Shown here: piece after piece, positions 1 through 12,080 of the stretch
How the letters are laid out: each line of letters opens with the position of its first letter
How positions within the stretch are numbered: the stretch's first letter is position 1
From: Armadillidium nasatum
Lineage: Eukaryota; Arthropoda; Malacostraca; Isopoda; Armadillidiidae
DNA length: 23,786 nt
Direction: 5' to 3'
Assembly: GCA_009176605.1 (NCBI GenBank)
Contig: SEYY01000664.1
Coordinates: 1-23,786 of the forward strand
Translations under genes and position numbers: made by a program
The notes under the pieces: generated by a model
What the model was told of the DNA's origin: nothing
The model's input: the letters and a program-made list of their open reading frames with translations, nothing else
Databases searched by the model: none

Positions 1-750
1 TCTCGTATTTCAAATTGTGACAGAGAAAACATGGTCGTTTTCAATGCCTCCAAAACTTAATTCCTCTATCTCTACTCGACATAGGCTTCCGCATTACTTT
101 GATATCTTCTTCGAAAACACACAACTTAAACCTTCATCTTTCCTTAATATTCTTAGTGTTTCTTTTTCTCATGATCTTTCTTGGAAAGATAATATTACTT
201 CTCTTTCTAAACAAGCTTCTGAGGCGCCTTAAGAATTTCTTTACTCCATCCCAGCGGCTTTTATTTTATAGGGGTGTTGTTCGCCCCTGTATGAAGTACG
301 CCTCACACATCTGGGGCGGTTCTACTCATACAGCTCTCCTTGAAAAGGTAGAGTCTAGGGCTTTTTGTCTTTTCAACTCTCCTGATTTCTCTAATCCTCT
401 GCAGTCTCTTTCTGCCCGTCGAATTGTTGCGACACTCTCTCTATACTATCGCTATTACAATGGACACTGCTTCTCTGAACTCTCCCGTCGCATACTTCCA
501 CAGTGAAAAGGGCTCGTGCGAAACGTCTTTCAACAATTTCATCCTTTCTCTGACCAACTCTCTGACCCCAGTCTTAACGACTATGCTCAATCTTACATGT
601 ACACTCCTTTCATCTATTTTCTCAAAATTTTCTCCATCTTCAAACCCCGTGTGTGGGTCCTTTCGGCCTTTAATTTGAAAAATTTCCGATTTTCTCCCTG
701 ACTCTGATGGAAATTTAAGTAAGCCTCTGGATTTTGCCCACCAGAGGTGA
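1..750 (+). pseudogene. Decayed non-LTR retrotransposon (LINE family 2), 3' part of RT ORF and 3' end
   Basis: This is the C-terminal part of a LINE pol ORF, cut off by the left edge of the window. Conceptual translation in shifting frames gives, in order, an FNASKT segment (about 34-57), an LSWKDNITSLSKQAS segment (about 178-222), YRGVVRPCMKYASHIWGGS (about 268-324), VESR, and LYYRYYNGHCFSELSRRI (about 441-496). This is the post-RT region typical of Jockey/CR1-like elements. At least two frame changes and stop codons show it is dead. The catalytic RT core lies outside the window. The fragment ends in a small hairpin (724-747) followed directly by a (TA)n tract. It is the same family as the fragments at 12335-14150 (+) and 17880-19260 (-). 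Confidence 0.8.
724..747 (+). other. 3'-terminal stem-loop of LINE family 2
   Basis: CCTCTGG (724-730) pairs perfectly with CCAGAGG (741-747) around a 10-nt loop, three bases before the (TA)n tract. The family-2 copy ending near 14150 has a shorter TCTG/CAGA pair at the same place. LINE reverse transcriptases of several clades recognise a 3' stem-loop plus a short repeat tail, so this may be such a signal. The function is inferred. Confidence 0.45.
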
Positions 751-794
751 TATATATATATATATATATATAAAATAATAATATATATAATATA

Positions 795-840
<46 letters not shown>
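751..840. repeat. (TA)n tract between LINE family 2 and SINE S1a
   Basis: TA dinucleotide tract with several TAA/ATT interruptions near 770-805. It touches the 3' end of the family-2 LINE on the left and the 3' end of a minus-strand SINE on the right. Confidence 0.95.
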
Positions 841-841
<1 letters not shown>

Positions 842-844
842 CTA

Positions 845-997
845 AAAAAATTCAAGTCTGCTGTGTGGGGATTCGAAATCCGATTCTAAGTTGATAACAC
901 AGACCTCTATCTTCGTACCACGACGGTTCAAAAGGAAATCACGATGAGAGAGCTCCTGAAAGAGGATTCACTCGGACTAACTCAAAGGATCCCGCAA
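845..997 (-). mobile_element. tRNA-derived SINE, family S1, copy a
   Basis: Read on the minus strand this gives a body (GGATCCTTTGAGTTA, 978-992; then GAACCGTCGTGGTACGA near 918-934) and a tRNA-like region ending in GGATTTCGAATCC (near 874-886), a degenerate B box. The 3' end is AGACTTGAATTTTTTTAGC, which runs into (TA)n. Sibling copies lie at 3621, 8404, 8661 and 8865. This copy lacks part of the 5' body that the others carry. Its 5' end abuts the A/T-rich tail of the LINE at 1012-3620. Confidence 0.6.
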
Positions 998-1024
998 CTT
1001 TTTTTAAAAAAAATTTTTTTTTTT
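998..1024 (-). other. A/T-rich 3' tail of LINE family 1
   Basis: On the minus strand the LINE 3' end GGGCTATGCCCGT is followed by a run of A, then T, then A again. This looks like a poly(A) tail that has been extended or joined to the neighbouring SINE. Confidence 0.6.
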
Positions 1025-1090
1025 ACGGGCATAGCCCTTTTCAAGGAGGGGGCACACACAACATAAAATAAAAAACATTCAAACACAGAC

Positions 1091-1429
1091 CTAACGCACA
1101 TCCCTCAGGTGGGCACAGACTGAAGCCTTGAAGAGAGGAAGATTAAATACAGGAGGAAAAACAGATGATGGTAGAGAGTTCCACAGAACAGTGGTGACTG
1201 GAAAGGAGGCACCACAACGGGCCAGCCTGGGGTTTCCTACATCCACACAAAACTGGTGCGAAAGCAGGGCACCCCTTGTGCAACGAGGACGACGCAACGG
1301 TGGAGGAATGCGAGAGGCCAATTCCCTCGAACACCTGCCATTGTAGTACCTATAGAAAAGGGATAGTGCGCCAACGTCACGTCGCAGAGATAGTGGGTCA
1401 AGAGAGTTAGAAAGTAGGGGACAGTTTAT
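1091..1429 (-). pseudogene. C-terminal segment of LINE family 1 pol
   Basis: The frame from 1429 downwards reads NSLDPLSLRRDVGALSLFYR, then the cysteine/arginine-rich end, then WNSLPSSVFP and the stop at 1091. It joins the preceding segment (1429-1782) through what looks like one missing base near VES. This tail is the usual terminus of this LINE type. A short 3' UTR (1012-1090) follows, with the GGGCTATGCCC end signal. Confidence 0.85.
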
Positions 1430-1789
1430 TAATCTCTTAGCTTTGACTCAACCCTATCCAGAAGAGAGGAGGAGCCGGAGCCCCCCCAAATGTGAGAACA
1501 GTACTCCATACAAGGGCGAATAAGACCCTTATATATTTGAAGTAATTGTTCAGAAGAAAAAAATTCTCGCAACCTGAACAGAACTCCCAGCTTTTTAGAG
1601 GCCGCTTTAGCAACCGTTGTGATATGAGGTTTCCAAGACAGTTTATTGTTTATGCTAAGACCAAGAATGTTAATGTTTTTTACAGGTGAGACGGGAGAGC
1701 CATCGAAGAAGATAGGAAAGTTAGGAGGTGTTTTTGAGAGGGAGATGTGAAGAAGTTGAGTTTTTAAAGAGTTGAATTTCACAAGGTTG

Positions 1790-2681
1790 CTATGTCCCCA
1801 CCAGGAAATCCCATCCAGATCGCAAGAATAGAATTGGAAAGTTGAAGACGAGAAGCAACCCTAGAGGCAAAAGAGAGAGCAGATTTGAAATGAGTAGAAT
1901 AATGAAGAGTTGAGTCATCAGCATAAGAGTGAACAGAGTTAGAAGTGCAGTTGAGAAGATCGTTAATGAAAAGTAGGAATAAAGTTGGAGATAAAACAGA
2001 GCCTTGAGGAACACCACAGTTGACAGAAAAGGAGGAAGAGGTCGCTCCATCTACAAGTGCTGAAATTTAACGATCTGAGAGAAAACTAGACAAAAGTAAG
2101 CAAAGGGAAGGAGGAAACACAAAGGAAGGGAGCTTGGAGAGCAGCGACGCATGCCATACCCGGTCAAAAGCCTTGGATATGTCAAGCACCACCACACAAG
2201 ACTCCCCGAAGTCCCTAAGGGCAGAAGACCATAGATCAGTTAGATAGGAAAGTATGTCACCAGTTGACCTCGAGCAACGAAAGCCATACTGGTGATCAGA
2301 AAGAAGAGAATGAGACTCCAAATGATCCAGGAAATGAGAGTTGAGGAGAGTTCCAAAAATTTTAGACAGAACACTACTGAGAGCTATAGGTCGATAGTTA
2401 GAAGGAACAGAGCGGCTACCCTTTTTCGGGATGGGTTGAACAAATGCACGCTTCCAGCAATGAGGAAAAGTATTAGTATTAAGGCATAGAGAGTAGAGTT
2501 GAAAGAGGACAGGCGCTAACTCGGAAGCACACTCCCTCAGAACACGAGGGGGAATGCCATCCGGGCCACTGGCCTTCCTGACGTTCATAGATTTCAGGAT
2601 CCCATGCACCTTATCATGAGTAATTACAGGCAGGGACATGGGACACCTGAGAGGAGAAGAACATCCCTGCAACGATTCCAA
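1790..2681 (-). pseudogene. Reverse transcriptase core of LINE family 1
   Basis: RNA-dependent DNA polymerase core. Motifs run in order from SGPDGIPPRVL through SNYRPIALSS, HQYGFR, LDISKAFDRVW, GVPQGSVLSPT and YADD. The first 203 codons end at a TAA (2067-2069). The same frame then resumes immediately and carries GVPQGS and YADD, so one nonsense change splits an otherwise collinear domain. Three other TE copies nearby are far more decayed. Confidence 0.9.
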
Positions 2682-2975
2682 GCGGAATGAAAATTAGCAA
2701 GAGTGATAGGAGGAGAGTTTTTCCATGCACGATAAGCATTGTCTCTCTCCCGAAGGACACGAAAACAGTTGCCATCGAACCATGGATTTTGTGGAGAAAA
2801 AGATTTAGTTGTAGATGGAATGAATCTGCCCATCCCATTAAGGATCACTGCCCCTACCTTTTCAGCAGAGACAGAAGCATCCCCAGAGATAAAGCAAGAT
2901 TCACTCCAATGATAGTTAGCAAAGAAGCGGCGCATTGCCCCCCAATTAGCCCGATTAAAGTGCCAGAAAGTACGT

Positions 2976-3620
2976 TTAGGGCATGGGAGCTGTTGGAGAG
3001 AAAGCATTATAACTAAGAGCTATAAGATTATGGTCAGAGTTACCAATAGGAGGGAAAATGGTGTATTTATAACTAGAAGGAGTAGTGGTGAAGCATAAAT
3101 CAAGTGTATTCAAGAATTGGTTAGGACGATCTGGAAAGTGTGTGGGTTCCCAAATCAACTGCTACAGATCGTTGAGAATGCTGAATGATTTGGCCTCCTT
3201 CCCACCTGTATCAGTATGAGAGGAGCCCAACCATTCAGTGTGATGTACGTTGAAATCCCCTAAATAGAGGACTTCAGCATTTGGATGAGAAGAAGTAACA
3301 GTCTCGTGAGAAGTAGTAAGGTATTGGAAAAGAACTGGAAAATCTGTTCTATTAAGGGAGCAGTAGCAGAAACACAAGAAAATTGTAGTAGTAGGAAGAC
3401 AGATTTTAAGCCATAAAACGTCGAAATTAGGAGATTCTAGATTTACGAGACGTGTCACTGGAGTGTTAATGTTAATATAGGCACAGACTCCACCATTTAG
3501 TCGGAAATTGTGAAAAAAGTTGTAGTTTGAGACATTAAGATTGCTAGAGAAAGAATCCCTGTCCAACTGGGTCTCAGACAGGTCAATTAAGAGGTCAAAG
3601 CAATTTCTGTGATTAAAAGG
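2976..3620 (-). pseudogene. EEP endonuclease domain of LINE family 1
   Basis: Apurinic-endonuclease-like domain that in such elements nicks target DNA to prime reverse transcription. The glutamate of SETQL, the aspartate and asparagine of GDFN, and SDH are all present. One reading frame covers the whole domain except for a single TAG at 3162-3164. The N-terminus (first strand with the conserved asparagine) is missing at the truncated 5' edge. Confidence 0.85.
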
Positions 3621-4040
<420 letters not shown>

Positions 4041-4171
4041 AAACAGTTTCAAGCATACGAGCTCCCGTCAAGGATCAGGTTTTCACCCTGTTGTTTCCTC
4101 TATCGTTCCTTTTTAAGATTTTATTTAATTACAATGCTATAAACGCATCAGTAAATATGTATAAAGTGAAA
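4041..4171. other. Spacer between S2 copies
   Basis: AT-rich DNA with no recognisable element. The first 35 bases may belong to the 5' body of S2 copy a. Confidence 0.4.
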
Positions 4172-4276
4172 ATAGAAACTTTTATGGGAATCCTTCTCTG
4201 GGTTCGAGCCGCCGCCTGTTGCATCTGAGAACGACAAAGTCTCGATGCTCTACCGCTGAGCTATCCACGAACCCAA
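4172..4276 (-). mobile_element. tRNA-derived SINE, family S2, copy b
   Basis: Closely matches copy a from the GAAACTTTTATGGGAATCC edge (plus-strand reading) through the tRNA-like head. A box TAGCTCAGCGG is at 4253-4263 and B box GGCTCGAACCC at 4200-4210, both on the minus strand. It is not followed by a (TA)n tract. A short inverted fragment of the same head follows at 4279-4306. Confidence 0.7.
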
Positions 4277-4278
4277 AG

Positions 4279-4306
4279 AATCGAGTCTTCGTCGTTCTCA
4301 GACGCA
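4279..4306 (+). repeat. Inverted fragment of SINE S2
   Basis: GAGTCTTCGTCGTTCTCAGA (within 4284-4303) repeats the anticodon-arm region of S2, but in the opposite orientation to the adjoining copy b. The two could form a short foldback. Confidence 0.5.
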
Positions 4307-4447
4307 AAATATATATAAACTTTAAGTTCATAAGATTTAATAATGTGGAAAAATAACACAGGCGTGCAAAATTTAACTTTTGGAAAATCGTCTTCACTTT
4401 TAGGACTTCGTGATATTGGATTTTTGTTATTTTTATTTTTTTTTTCA

Positions 4448-4478
<31 letters not shown>

Positions 4479-4574
4479 AGTTTACAATAAGGGATATAAA
4501 GTTTTAAAAACAAGCATAAAATTACAAAAATTTAATAAGTAAAATAAATTTCCAACTCTTAAAAAGGATTACAA
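4307..4574. other. AT-rich stretch with a poly(T) run
   Basis: No gene seen. It includes an almost pure T run (about 4432-4478). That run could be a minus-strand poly(A) tail, but I could not link it to an element body. Confidence 0.4.
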
Positions 4575-5108
4575 AGTAGAAATTGTTTCCCACAGGTAAT
4601 CAAGTATACTTACTTTCGTTAATAGAGAAGACAATCTTTGAGACTTCTTTCCGATGAGTCGATAAAGAATCGCCAGTCATTTGTATCGTAGTTAATACGG
4701 AAACATTTAATGAGTCCAAGAACATCATCAGAGCAGTACACTAGATCGTTTCTGTGAGGAAAAACTGTTCAAATTCTTATTCTTCTCTAGCTCTAAACCA
4801 TGAAAATGACGTCCCTTTGGCTAACAAGATGTTTTTCCTTCAACCGTGGAGACCTAAAATGTTCTGCTGAATCTTTAGAGAGGCCCAAGTCTCTCTCTCA
4901 ACAAATCATTCAATTGAGACTGTGTGAAAAGCTGCGGTTCTTCACAACCGGGATTATAAACATCATCTTCGTCACTATTTTTATCACAAGATTTACTCTC
5001 TATTTCCACATCATCACAAACATAAACTAAATTTGCGGAAACAGAAGGAACAGGTATTCCTACCCCTTGGAGCACAGAACGTATTGCGGGTCTTACCTGT
5101 AGATACAT
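4575..5108 (-). pseudogene. Decayed member of an arthropod repetitive protein family
   Basis: Minus-strand coding-like sequence in several frames: RSVLQGVGIPVPSVSAN and an acidic stretch with CDDVEIESKS (about 4985-5095), FTQSQLNDLLRE, KDSAE (about 4870-4890), RLKEKHLV, FSWFRAREE, NDLVYCSDDVLGLIKC, DTNDWRFFIDSSERSLKDC, and KYT then LPVGN near 4580-4610. From memory, this order (LNDLVRDL, KDSAE, SRLKEKNLL, then a WRLFIDSS block) occurs in many uncharacterised arthropod proteins that are multicopy and perhaps mobile-element borne. No database search was run. Stops and at least three frame changes make it a pseudogene. The right (5') end is cut by a (TC)n tract. CAGGTAAGA, a perfect splice-donor pattern, lies at the 5' edge near 5094-5102 but may be chance. 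Confidence 0.6.
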
Positions 5109-5143
5109 AATGATACATAAAGTAGCAATCATTGCTTTGATTA

Positions 5144-5385
<242 letters not shown>

Positions 5386-5465
5386 TGAAATCAGCTCTAA
5401 AATTACATCTAAAATACTAAAAACGTTCAAACAATTTTTTTTTGCAGCCCTGTGTAATTAATTAA

Positions 5466-5983
<518 letters not shown>

Positions 5984-6510
5984 CCCTTAGAGGGATGACC
6001 GTTTGAATTGCAAACTTAATGGGGTCAAAATTGGGCTGAACACTTTGGGTGTTACCACTTGAACTGCAAACTTAAAGGGTCACAATTCGGACTGAATACT
6101 TAATGTGTCACCATTTGAATTGCAAACTTAAAGGGTCACAATTTGAACTGAAAACTTTAGGTTCTACCACTTGAACTGCAAACTTAAAGGATCCCAATTG
6201 GGACAGGACTGAACACTTAGGGTGTCACCATTTGAATTGCGAACTTAAAGGGTCGCAATTCGAACTGAACACTTAAGGTGTCACCATTTGAACTGCAAAA
6301 TTAGAAACTTGCTATTTGAACCACGCGCTTAGGAGGTCACCGTCCAAAAAGCACATTGATAGAGTCGCCGTTCTAAATGCTCACTTACGGTGTTAATGTT
6401 TGAACTGGAAACTTATAAAGATTTCACTGTTTTAACAGCACACTCATGGGGTCGGCATTCAAGTTACACACTTAAGAGTGTTTACCATTTGAACTTTACA
6501 TTTAGAGTTT
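5984..6510. repeat. Degenerate 28-bp minisatellite with dimeric higher order
   Basis: About 18 tandem monomers of 28 bp. Each is built on CTTAAAGGGTCACAATT or a variant, followed by TGAACTG. In the middle (about 6040-6300) two monomer types alternate, one ending TGAACTGAATA and one ending TGAATTGCAAA, which gives a 56-bp dimer. Divergence rises towards the right end, where monomers after 6300 are hard to align. It has no coding frame. Confidence 0.85.
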
Positions 6511-6752
6511 ATTCTACGAGCTGTCTCTGAGTATATTTTTTTAAACAACTTCGCTGTACGTTGTTCACTTAATTGTTACTTAGAAAGATATTAATTTTTT
6601 TAAAAAATAATTAACCTTCTAAATAATTAGTTAAAAGGAAAATTAAAAAATTATAGTTGATAGTGAATTTATTATTAAAAGATTACATTAAAAAAAAAGA
6701 AAATATTTCACTCTCACCTGTAAATTCACCAAACAATATTAAACCACAGACA

Positions 6753-6791
<39 letters not shown>

Positions 6792-7076
6792 TACACACAC
6801 ATAATTAAAACCCATTCCACTCAGCCATTTTAACGAAGGACAGATAAAGTTCCATAAACAACTGGGATTCAAACCATTTTGATTTGTGATTTGAACAAAT
6901 CGTCTTAACTCTTTAGCAGAGGACAAACCTATAAACTTTAGAGTCTCTAAATTTTTAAACTCTATCAGCAAAACAGGTTTCAGCTATCCAGCTGACAAAA
7001 AAGAACCAGTATATTAGTTTTGAATAGGTAAAACAAAACATCTACATATACAGGTATCTCTAGTGATTTCTTACCA
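6511..7076. other. Unique AT-rich DNA with a (CA)n tract
   Basis: No gene seen. A (CA)n/(CATA)n tract lies at about 6754-6802. The one moderate open frame here is driven by that repeat. Confidence 0.6.
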
Positions 7077-7192
<116 letters not shown>

Positions 7193-7390
7193 TCAAAAAC
7201 TTTTTGCAATGACAAATATTTTTATAGTATGGAAACATGTCTGAAACGTATTTGCCTAACAAACGCATAAACAGAAGAAATTGAGTAGAATAGGAAGGAT
7301 AGGAAAAGTATCAATAGTTACAGTGCCGGATATTAATAAGTAAACGGATGTTAAAAAGATTAAATAAAAATGGAAGAAATGAATATCATT

Positions 7391-7391
7391 T

Positions 7392-7436
<45 letters not shown>

Positions 7437-7760
7437 ATTACTCTATCTCTCTCTTTCTCTCGTTGACTTATTTATCTCATCTCTCTCTCTGTCTTCTTTC
7501 TCTCAGAAATTTTTTTTATCTGATTTACTCATATTTCTCTCTATCTATCTATCTATGACTTTTTAATACTCTCTCCTCTCTGATATTTTAATACTTTCGC
7601 TCTCTCTCTCTCTCTCTATCGATCTATCTATTACTTTTCAATACTCTCTCTTTTCTCATATTTTCTTTCTCCCTCTTTTTCCGTAGCTTTCTAATATCCT
7701 CTATCTTTTCTGACAATTTCATATTCTCTTTGTCACACTGTTTCTCTCTCCTCACAAATG
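7391..7760. repeat. CT-rich imperfect repeat block
   Basis: A pure (TC)n run at about 7398-7432 is followed by degenerate CTCT/CTAT DNA. A segment of about 75 bp appears twice (about 7541-7589 and 7614-7665), each ending in TACTCTCTC and then ATATTTT. Leucine/serine-rich open frames here are translations of the repeat. Confidence 0.8.
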
Positions 7761-7787
7761 TATTTACTTTAAAATATTAAAAAATCT

Positions 7788-8394
<607 letters not shown>

Positions 8395-8403
8395 GATAGA
8401 GAG

Positions 8404-8632
8404 AAGCAAGTAATAAAACAACAAGCTCTTGAAGTTAAAATATACAAACTTTTTTAGTCTGCTATAAGAGAAATCGAACCCTGACTTCTAAGCTGGTAAG
8501 ACAGAGACTTTCCTCTTTACCACGACAGTTCAAAAGGAAATCTCAATGAGAAAGCTCATGAGCACCCACTCAAAGGACTCCCCCGTCTGCACTCTGGTAC
8601 AGAGCAACGGGATCAGTTACTATCTCTCTCTC
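8404..8632 (-). mobile_element. tRNA-derived SINE, family S1, copy c
   Basis: On the minus strand the 5' body ATAGTAACTGATCCCGTTGC leads to GAACTGTCGTGG (A-box region, about 8517-8533) and then GGGTTCGATTTC (B box, about 8472-8483). The 3' part is AGACTAAAAAAGTTTGTA and continues to about 8404. A short (TC)n of about 18 bp lies at its 5' end. Confidence 0.7.
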
Positions 8633-8660
8633 TCTCTCTCACAGATATTTAATATAACTA

Positions 8661-8864
8661 AATGTTAAAATCTGCAAACTTTTTAAGTCTGCTATATGTG
8701 GAATCTAACCATGACCTCTAAGCTGGTAAGAGCGTTACCTATGTACCACGACAGTTCAAAAGGAAATCTCAAAGAGAAATCTCATGAACAACCTGTCACG
8801 TAGACACTCTCAAACAAAGGATTCCCCCGACTGACTCTGGCACAAGGCAACGGGGTCAGTTACT
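8661..8864 (-). mobile_element. tRNA-derived SINE, family S1, copy d
   Basis: Same order as copy c: 5' body ATAGTAACTGACCCCGTTGC, A-box region near 8740-8755, degenerate B box near 8705, and 3' end AGACTTAAAAAGTTTGCAG. Its 5' end joins the 5' end of copy e without a gap. Confidence 0.7.
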
Positions 8865-9020
8865 ATAATCCTTTGAGAATGTCTGTATAACAGGTTGTTC
8901 ATGAGCTTTCTCTTTGAGATTTCCATTCGAACTGTCGTGGTATATGGGTAACGTTCTGTATTACCAGCATAGAGGTCAGGGGTTCGATTCCTCGTATAGG
9001 AAATGTAAAAATTTTGCGTA
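8865..9020 (+). mobile_element. tRNA-derived SINE, family S1, copy e
   Basis: The best-preserved promoter of the family: A-box-like TGGTATATGGG (8938-8948) and a perfect B box GGTTCGATTCC (8981-8991). The tRNA-like part resembles a glycine-type tRNA head, but the acceptor stem does not close, so it is not a tRNA gene. The 3' end AAATGTAAAAATTTTGCG runs directly into (TA)n. Confidence 0.75.
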
Positions 9021-9147
<127 letters not shown>

Positions 9148-9350
9148 TGAAATCCGTTGATTTATATTATTTAAAGGAAGATTTTCTATTCCTTGAAATA
9201 CAAAAATTTTCATGAAGTACAACGTTGAAAATTCATGTATGAAATCATACATTCAAATGCATTAACAAAATAATGAATGTATTTTTTGTATATATGAATT
9301 TAATATCAACGAAATTGATAAATTTTTCTTCCCTTTAATTTTTTTTTTTT
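9148..9350 (+). mobile_element. Composite repeat module B, copy 1
   Basis: Shares GATTTTCTATTCCTTGAAAT, then AATTCATGTATGAAAT, then ATCAACGAAA with 15076-15310, in the same order and orientation. Like copies 2 and 3 it begins at a (TA)n edge. It ends in T-rich DNA. Confidence 0.7.
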
Positions 9351-10013
9351 ATTTATTTATTTATTCATTTTTTAAATTTTTTTCAATTTTAAATGGGTTA
9401 ACACTAACACCCCCAATACTTGCTTTAAATTAACACTGGGTAAAAAACTATGAAAAAAGTGGAATAAACGGGAATTAATTTTAATTTTTTTATTTATATT
9501 TAATTTATTTATTTATTTATCACGTGATATTTCTGTCACTACGGAAGTCAACATTTTAATTTTAAATCTGAATGCAAAAAATTCAACTAGGTGATACGAA
9601 GACCATAATGGGATGAACTCATCTCTAGATTTGTTGAAGTTGAATATATTTTAAACTTAGATACAAAATGTTATAATAGAATAAAATCTGGAAACCTTTG
9701 AAACTGGCAACTATGGTTTGTTTTTGTTTGTTTGTTGCAGAGGATGAGGGAGAAAAGGGAACCGGCAAGATATAGCTTCGCATAGTCTGCTACTAAGATT
9801 AATTTGGTATGTCTTAGATATTATTGTGCCTTATTATTCTGAATGGCCTAAACAATAAAATATAAACAAATATTCTCTTAAATAAATATTGTTAGTTGTT
9901 TGCAGTGAGTTTGATTACCTTTTAATGCTTATGTAGAAGGTAGTCATTAGTGGAAGCTGAATTTGATAGGTCAACATTAAGCCAAAGGTTCAATATAAAA
10001 CTTCACAGCTTCC
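9351..10013. other. Unique AT-rich DNA
   Basis: No gene or repeat family recognised. It contains ATTT/TTTA-rich low-complexity patches (about 9350-9370 and 9483-9520) and a GTTT run (about 9718-9735). Confidence 0.5.
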
Positions 10014-10610
<597 letters not shown>

Positions 10611-10625
10611 ATATTTTCAAGAAAA

Positions 10626-10802
10626 GGATGAACCATCAACAAAGAATGAACCATCAACAAAGAATGAACCATCAATAAAATGAACCATCAACAAAGAATG
10701 AACCATCAACAAATAATGAACCATCAATAAAATTAGCCATCAACAAAGAATGAACCATCAATAAAATGAACCATCAACAAAGAAAGAACCATCAAAAAAA
10801 TG
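10626..10802. repeat. 18/14-bp minisatellite (GAACCATCAACAAAG)
   Basis: About ten tandem units built on ATGAACCATCAACAAAGA. Full 18-bp units alternate with shorter ones in which CAACAAAGA is replaced by CAATAAA. No coding frame is kept. Confidence 0.9.
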
Positions 10803-10854
10803 AATGGTTATAATGTTTCAACAAATGTTCATATCCCCAATTTGTCCATAACTA

Positions 10855-11250
<396 letters not shown>

Positions 11251-11440
11251 CAGTAACATCAAATCTAAATAACGTTGTTCACTGAAATGTGTTTTGTTTT
11301 TTTCAAGGAAGTTTATGTATTCAAACATGTCACAAAATCATTGTCGTATCTAAGATACAAAATTTTTGTGAATGACTATACAAGTTCATACAAAAAAATA
11401 AAATGTAAAAATTAAAAATAAAATAATATAATTAAGTTTA
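11251..11440. other. AT-rich DNA
   Basis: Nothing recognised; possibly interior of the hAT-like element or LINE-flanking DNA. Confidence 0.4.
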
Positions 11441-11960
11441 GTTGAAGAGAAAGAATATGGAATGTACGCCTCCATGACTGAGAAAAGCACCTTCTGAAGG
11501 ACCTCTACCGCCGAAGCAATGATCATTAAATGAGAAATCAAAGAAGTAAGGTCACATGTCAGGACGACTTGCCACAATGGTTTCCGCGCAATAGGAAGGG
11601 GTCTCTCCCATGGAAAACTTGTAGAGATTGAAGAGGATACAGAGATTAGGTAATCCGAGGAACCAAGAGGAGGATAGAGTTTTACAGCATAAAAGAAGGA
11701 ATAAAAGTTAAAAAAAAGGTTTAGAAGGAGATCAGCTCAAGGTCATTTGGGATAGAAATATGGAAGGTAAGTTTACCGGCTCTATTTTGAGAACTTGAAG
11801 AAAGTCTTTACTTGTGGTAATCATTGAAATTACTTAAACTGATGATTTTGGAGAAAGGAGAAAAAGAAGAAATGTGCTTTATTTTGAAGTTAAAATAGTC
11901 AGAGATTTAGGAAAGTCAGTAGAGTTAGGAGAAATATAAACAGAACTTGGTCTGTTAGCG
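11440..11960 (-). pseudogene. Decayed LINE endonuclease and linker
   Basis: On the minus strand VYISPNSTDFPKSL (about 11905-11950) and SSFSPFSK lie upstream, and VLFSVMEAYIPYSFSST (about 11445-11495) downstream. This order matches the EEP endonuclease and the endonuclease-RT linker of Jockey/CR1-like LINEs. The GDFN and SDH motifs are not recognisable and stops are frequent. It points away from the LINE at 12335-14150, so it is a separate insertion. Confidence 0.5.
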
Positions 11961-11971
11961 GTGGTAATCTG

Positions 11972-12038
<67 letters not shown>

Positions 12039-12080
12039 ATATATATAATATATATATATATATATTATATATATTATATA
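11972..12080. repeat. (TA)n microsatellite
   Basis: TA tract with several TAATA/ATTAT breaks, between LINE endonuclease debris and AT-rich DNA. Confidence 0.95.

Larger units (their letters stand above)
1012..3620 (-). pseudogene. LINE family 1 pol (EEP endonuclease + reverse transcriptase), frameshifted
   Basis: Minus-strand non-LTR retrotransposon of the Jockey/CR1-like type. Reading order is: EEP endonuclease with SETQL (3564-3578), GDFNVHH (3240-3260) and SDHNL (3024-3038); a linker (2640-3007); RT with YRPIALSSVLSKIFG, LDISKAFDRVWH, GVPQGS (1998-2015) and a YADD catalytic motif (1914-1925); then the post-RT segment IYKGLIRPCMEYCSHIWGG and a C-terminus stopping at 1091. Lesions seen: in-frame stops at 3162-3164 and 2067-2069, and frame changes near 2990, 2650, 1826 and 1428. 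The linker between NRCRDVL and the RT is much shorter than in relatives, which suggests an internal deletion. The 5' end is truncated at about 3620, where a SINE begins. All catalytic motifs survive but no continuous frame does. Confidence 0.9.

Noticed and set aside
1128..1346. Plus-strand frames across the LINE
   Set aside because: They are antisense shadows of the minus-strand pol ORF, which carries all the recognisable motifs.
4200..4263. Possible tRNA gene of alanine or lysine type
   Set aside because: The D-arm is tRNA-like, but the anticodon and T arms do not pair correctly and a diverged copy lies 250 bp away.
8938..8991. Possible functional tRNA gene
   Set aside because: A- and B-box patterns are good, but no acceptor stem closes and the same sequence recurs as a dispersed repeat with a long body, so it is a SINE head.
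10626..10802. CRISPR-like array
   Set aside because: Units are contiguous, without unique spacers, and the window is eukaryotic. It is a minisatellite.
11972..12080. TA-rich tracts as promoters or replication origins
   Set aside because: Seventeen such tracts occur without any adjacent gene start; their positions follow repeat-element edges instead.
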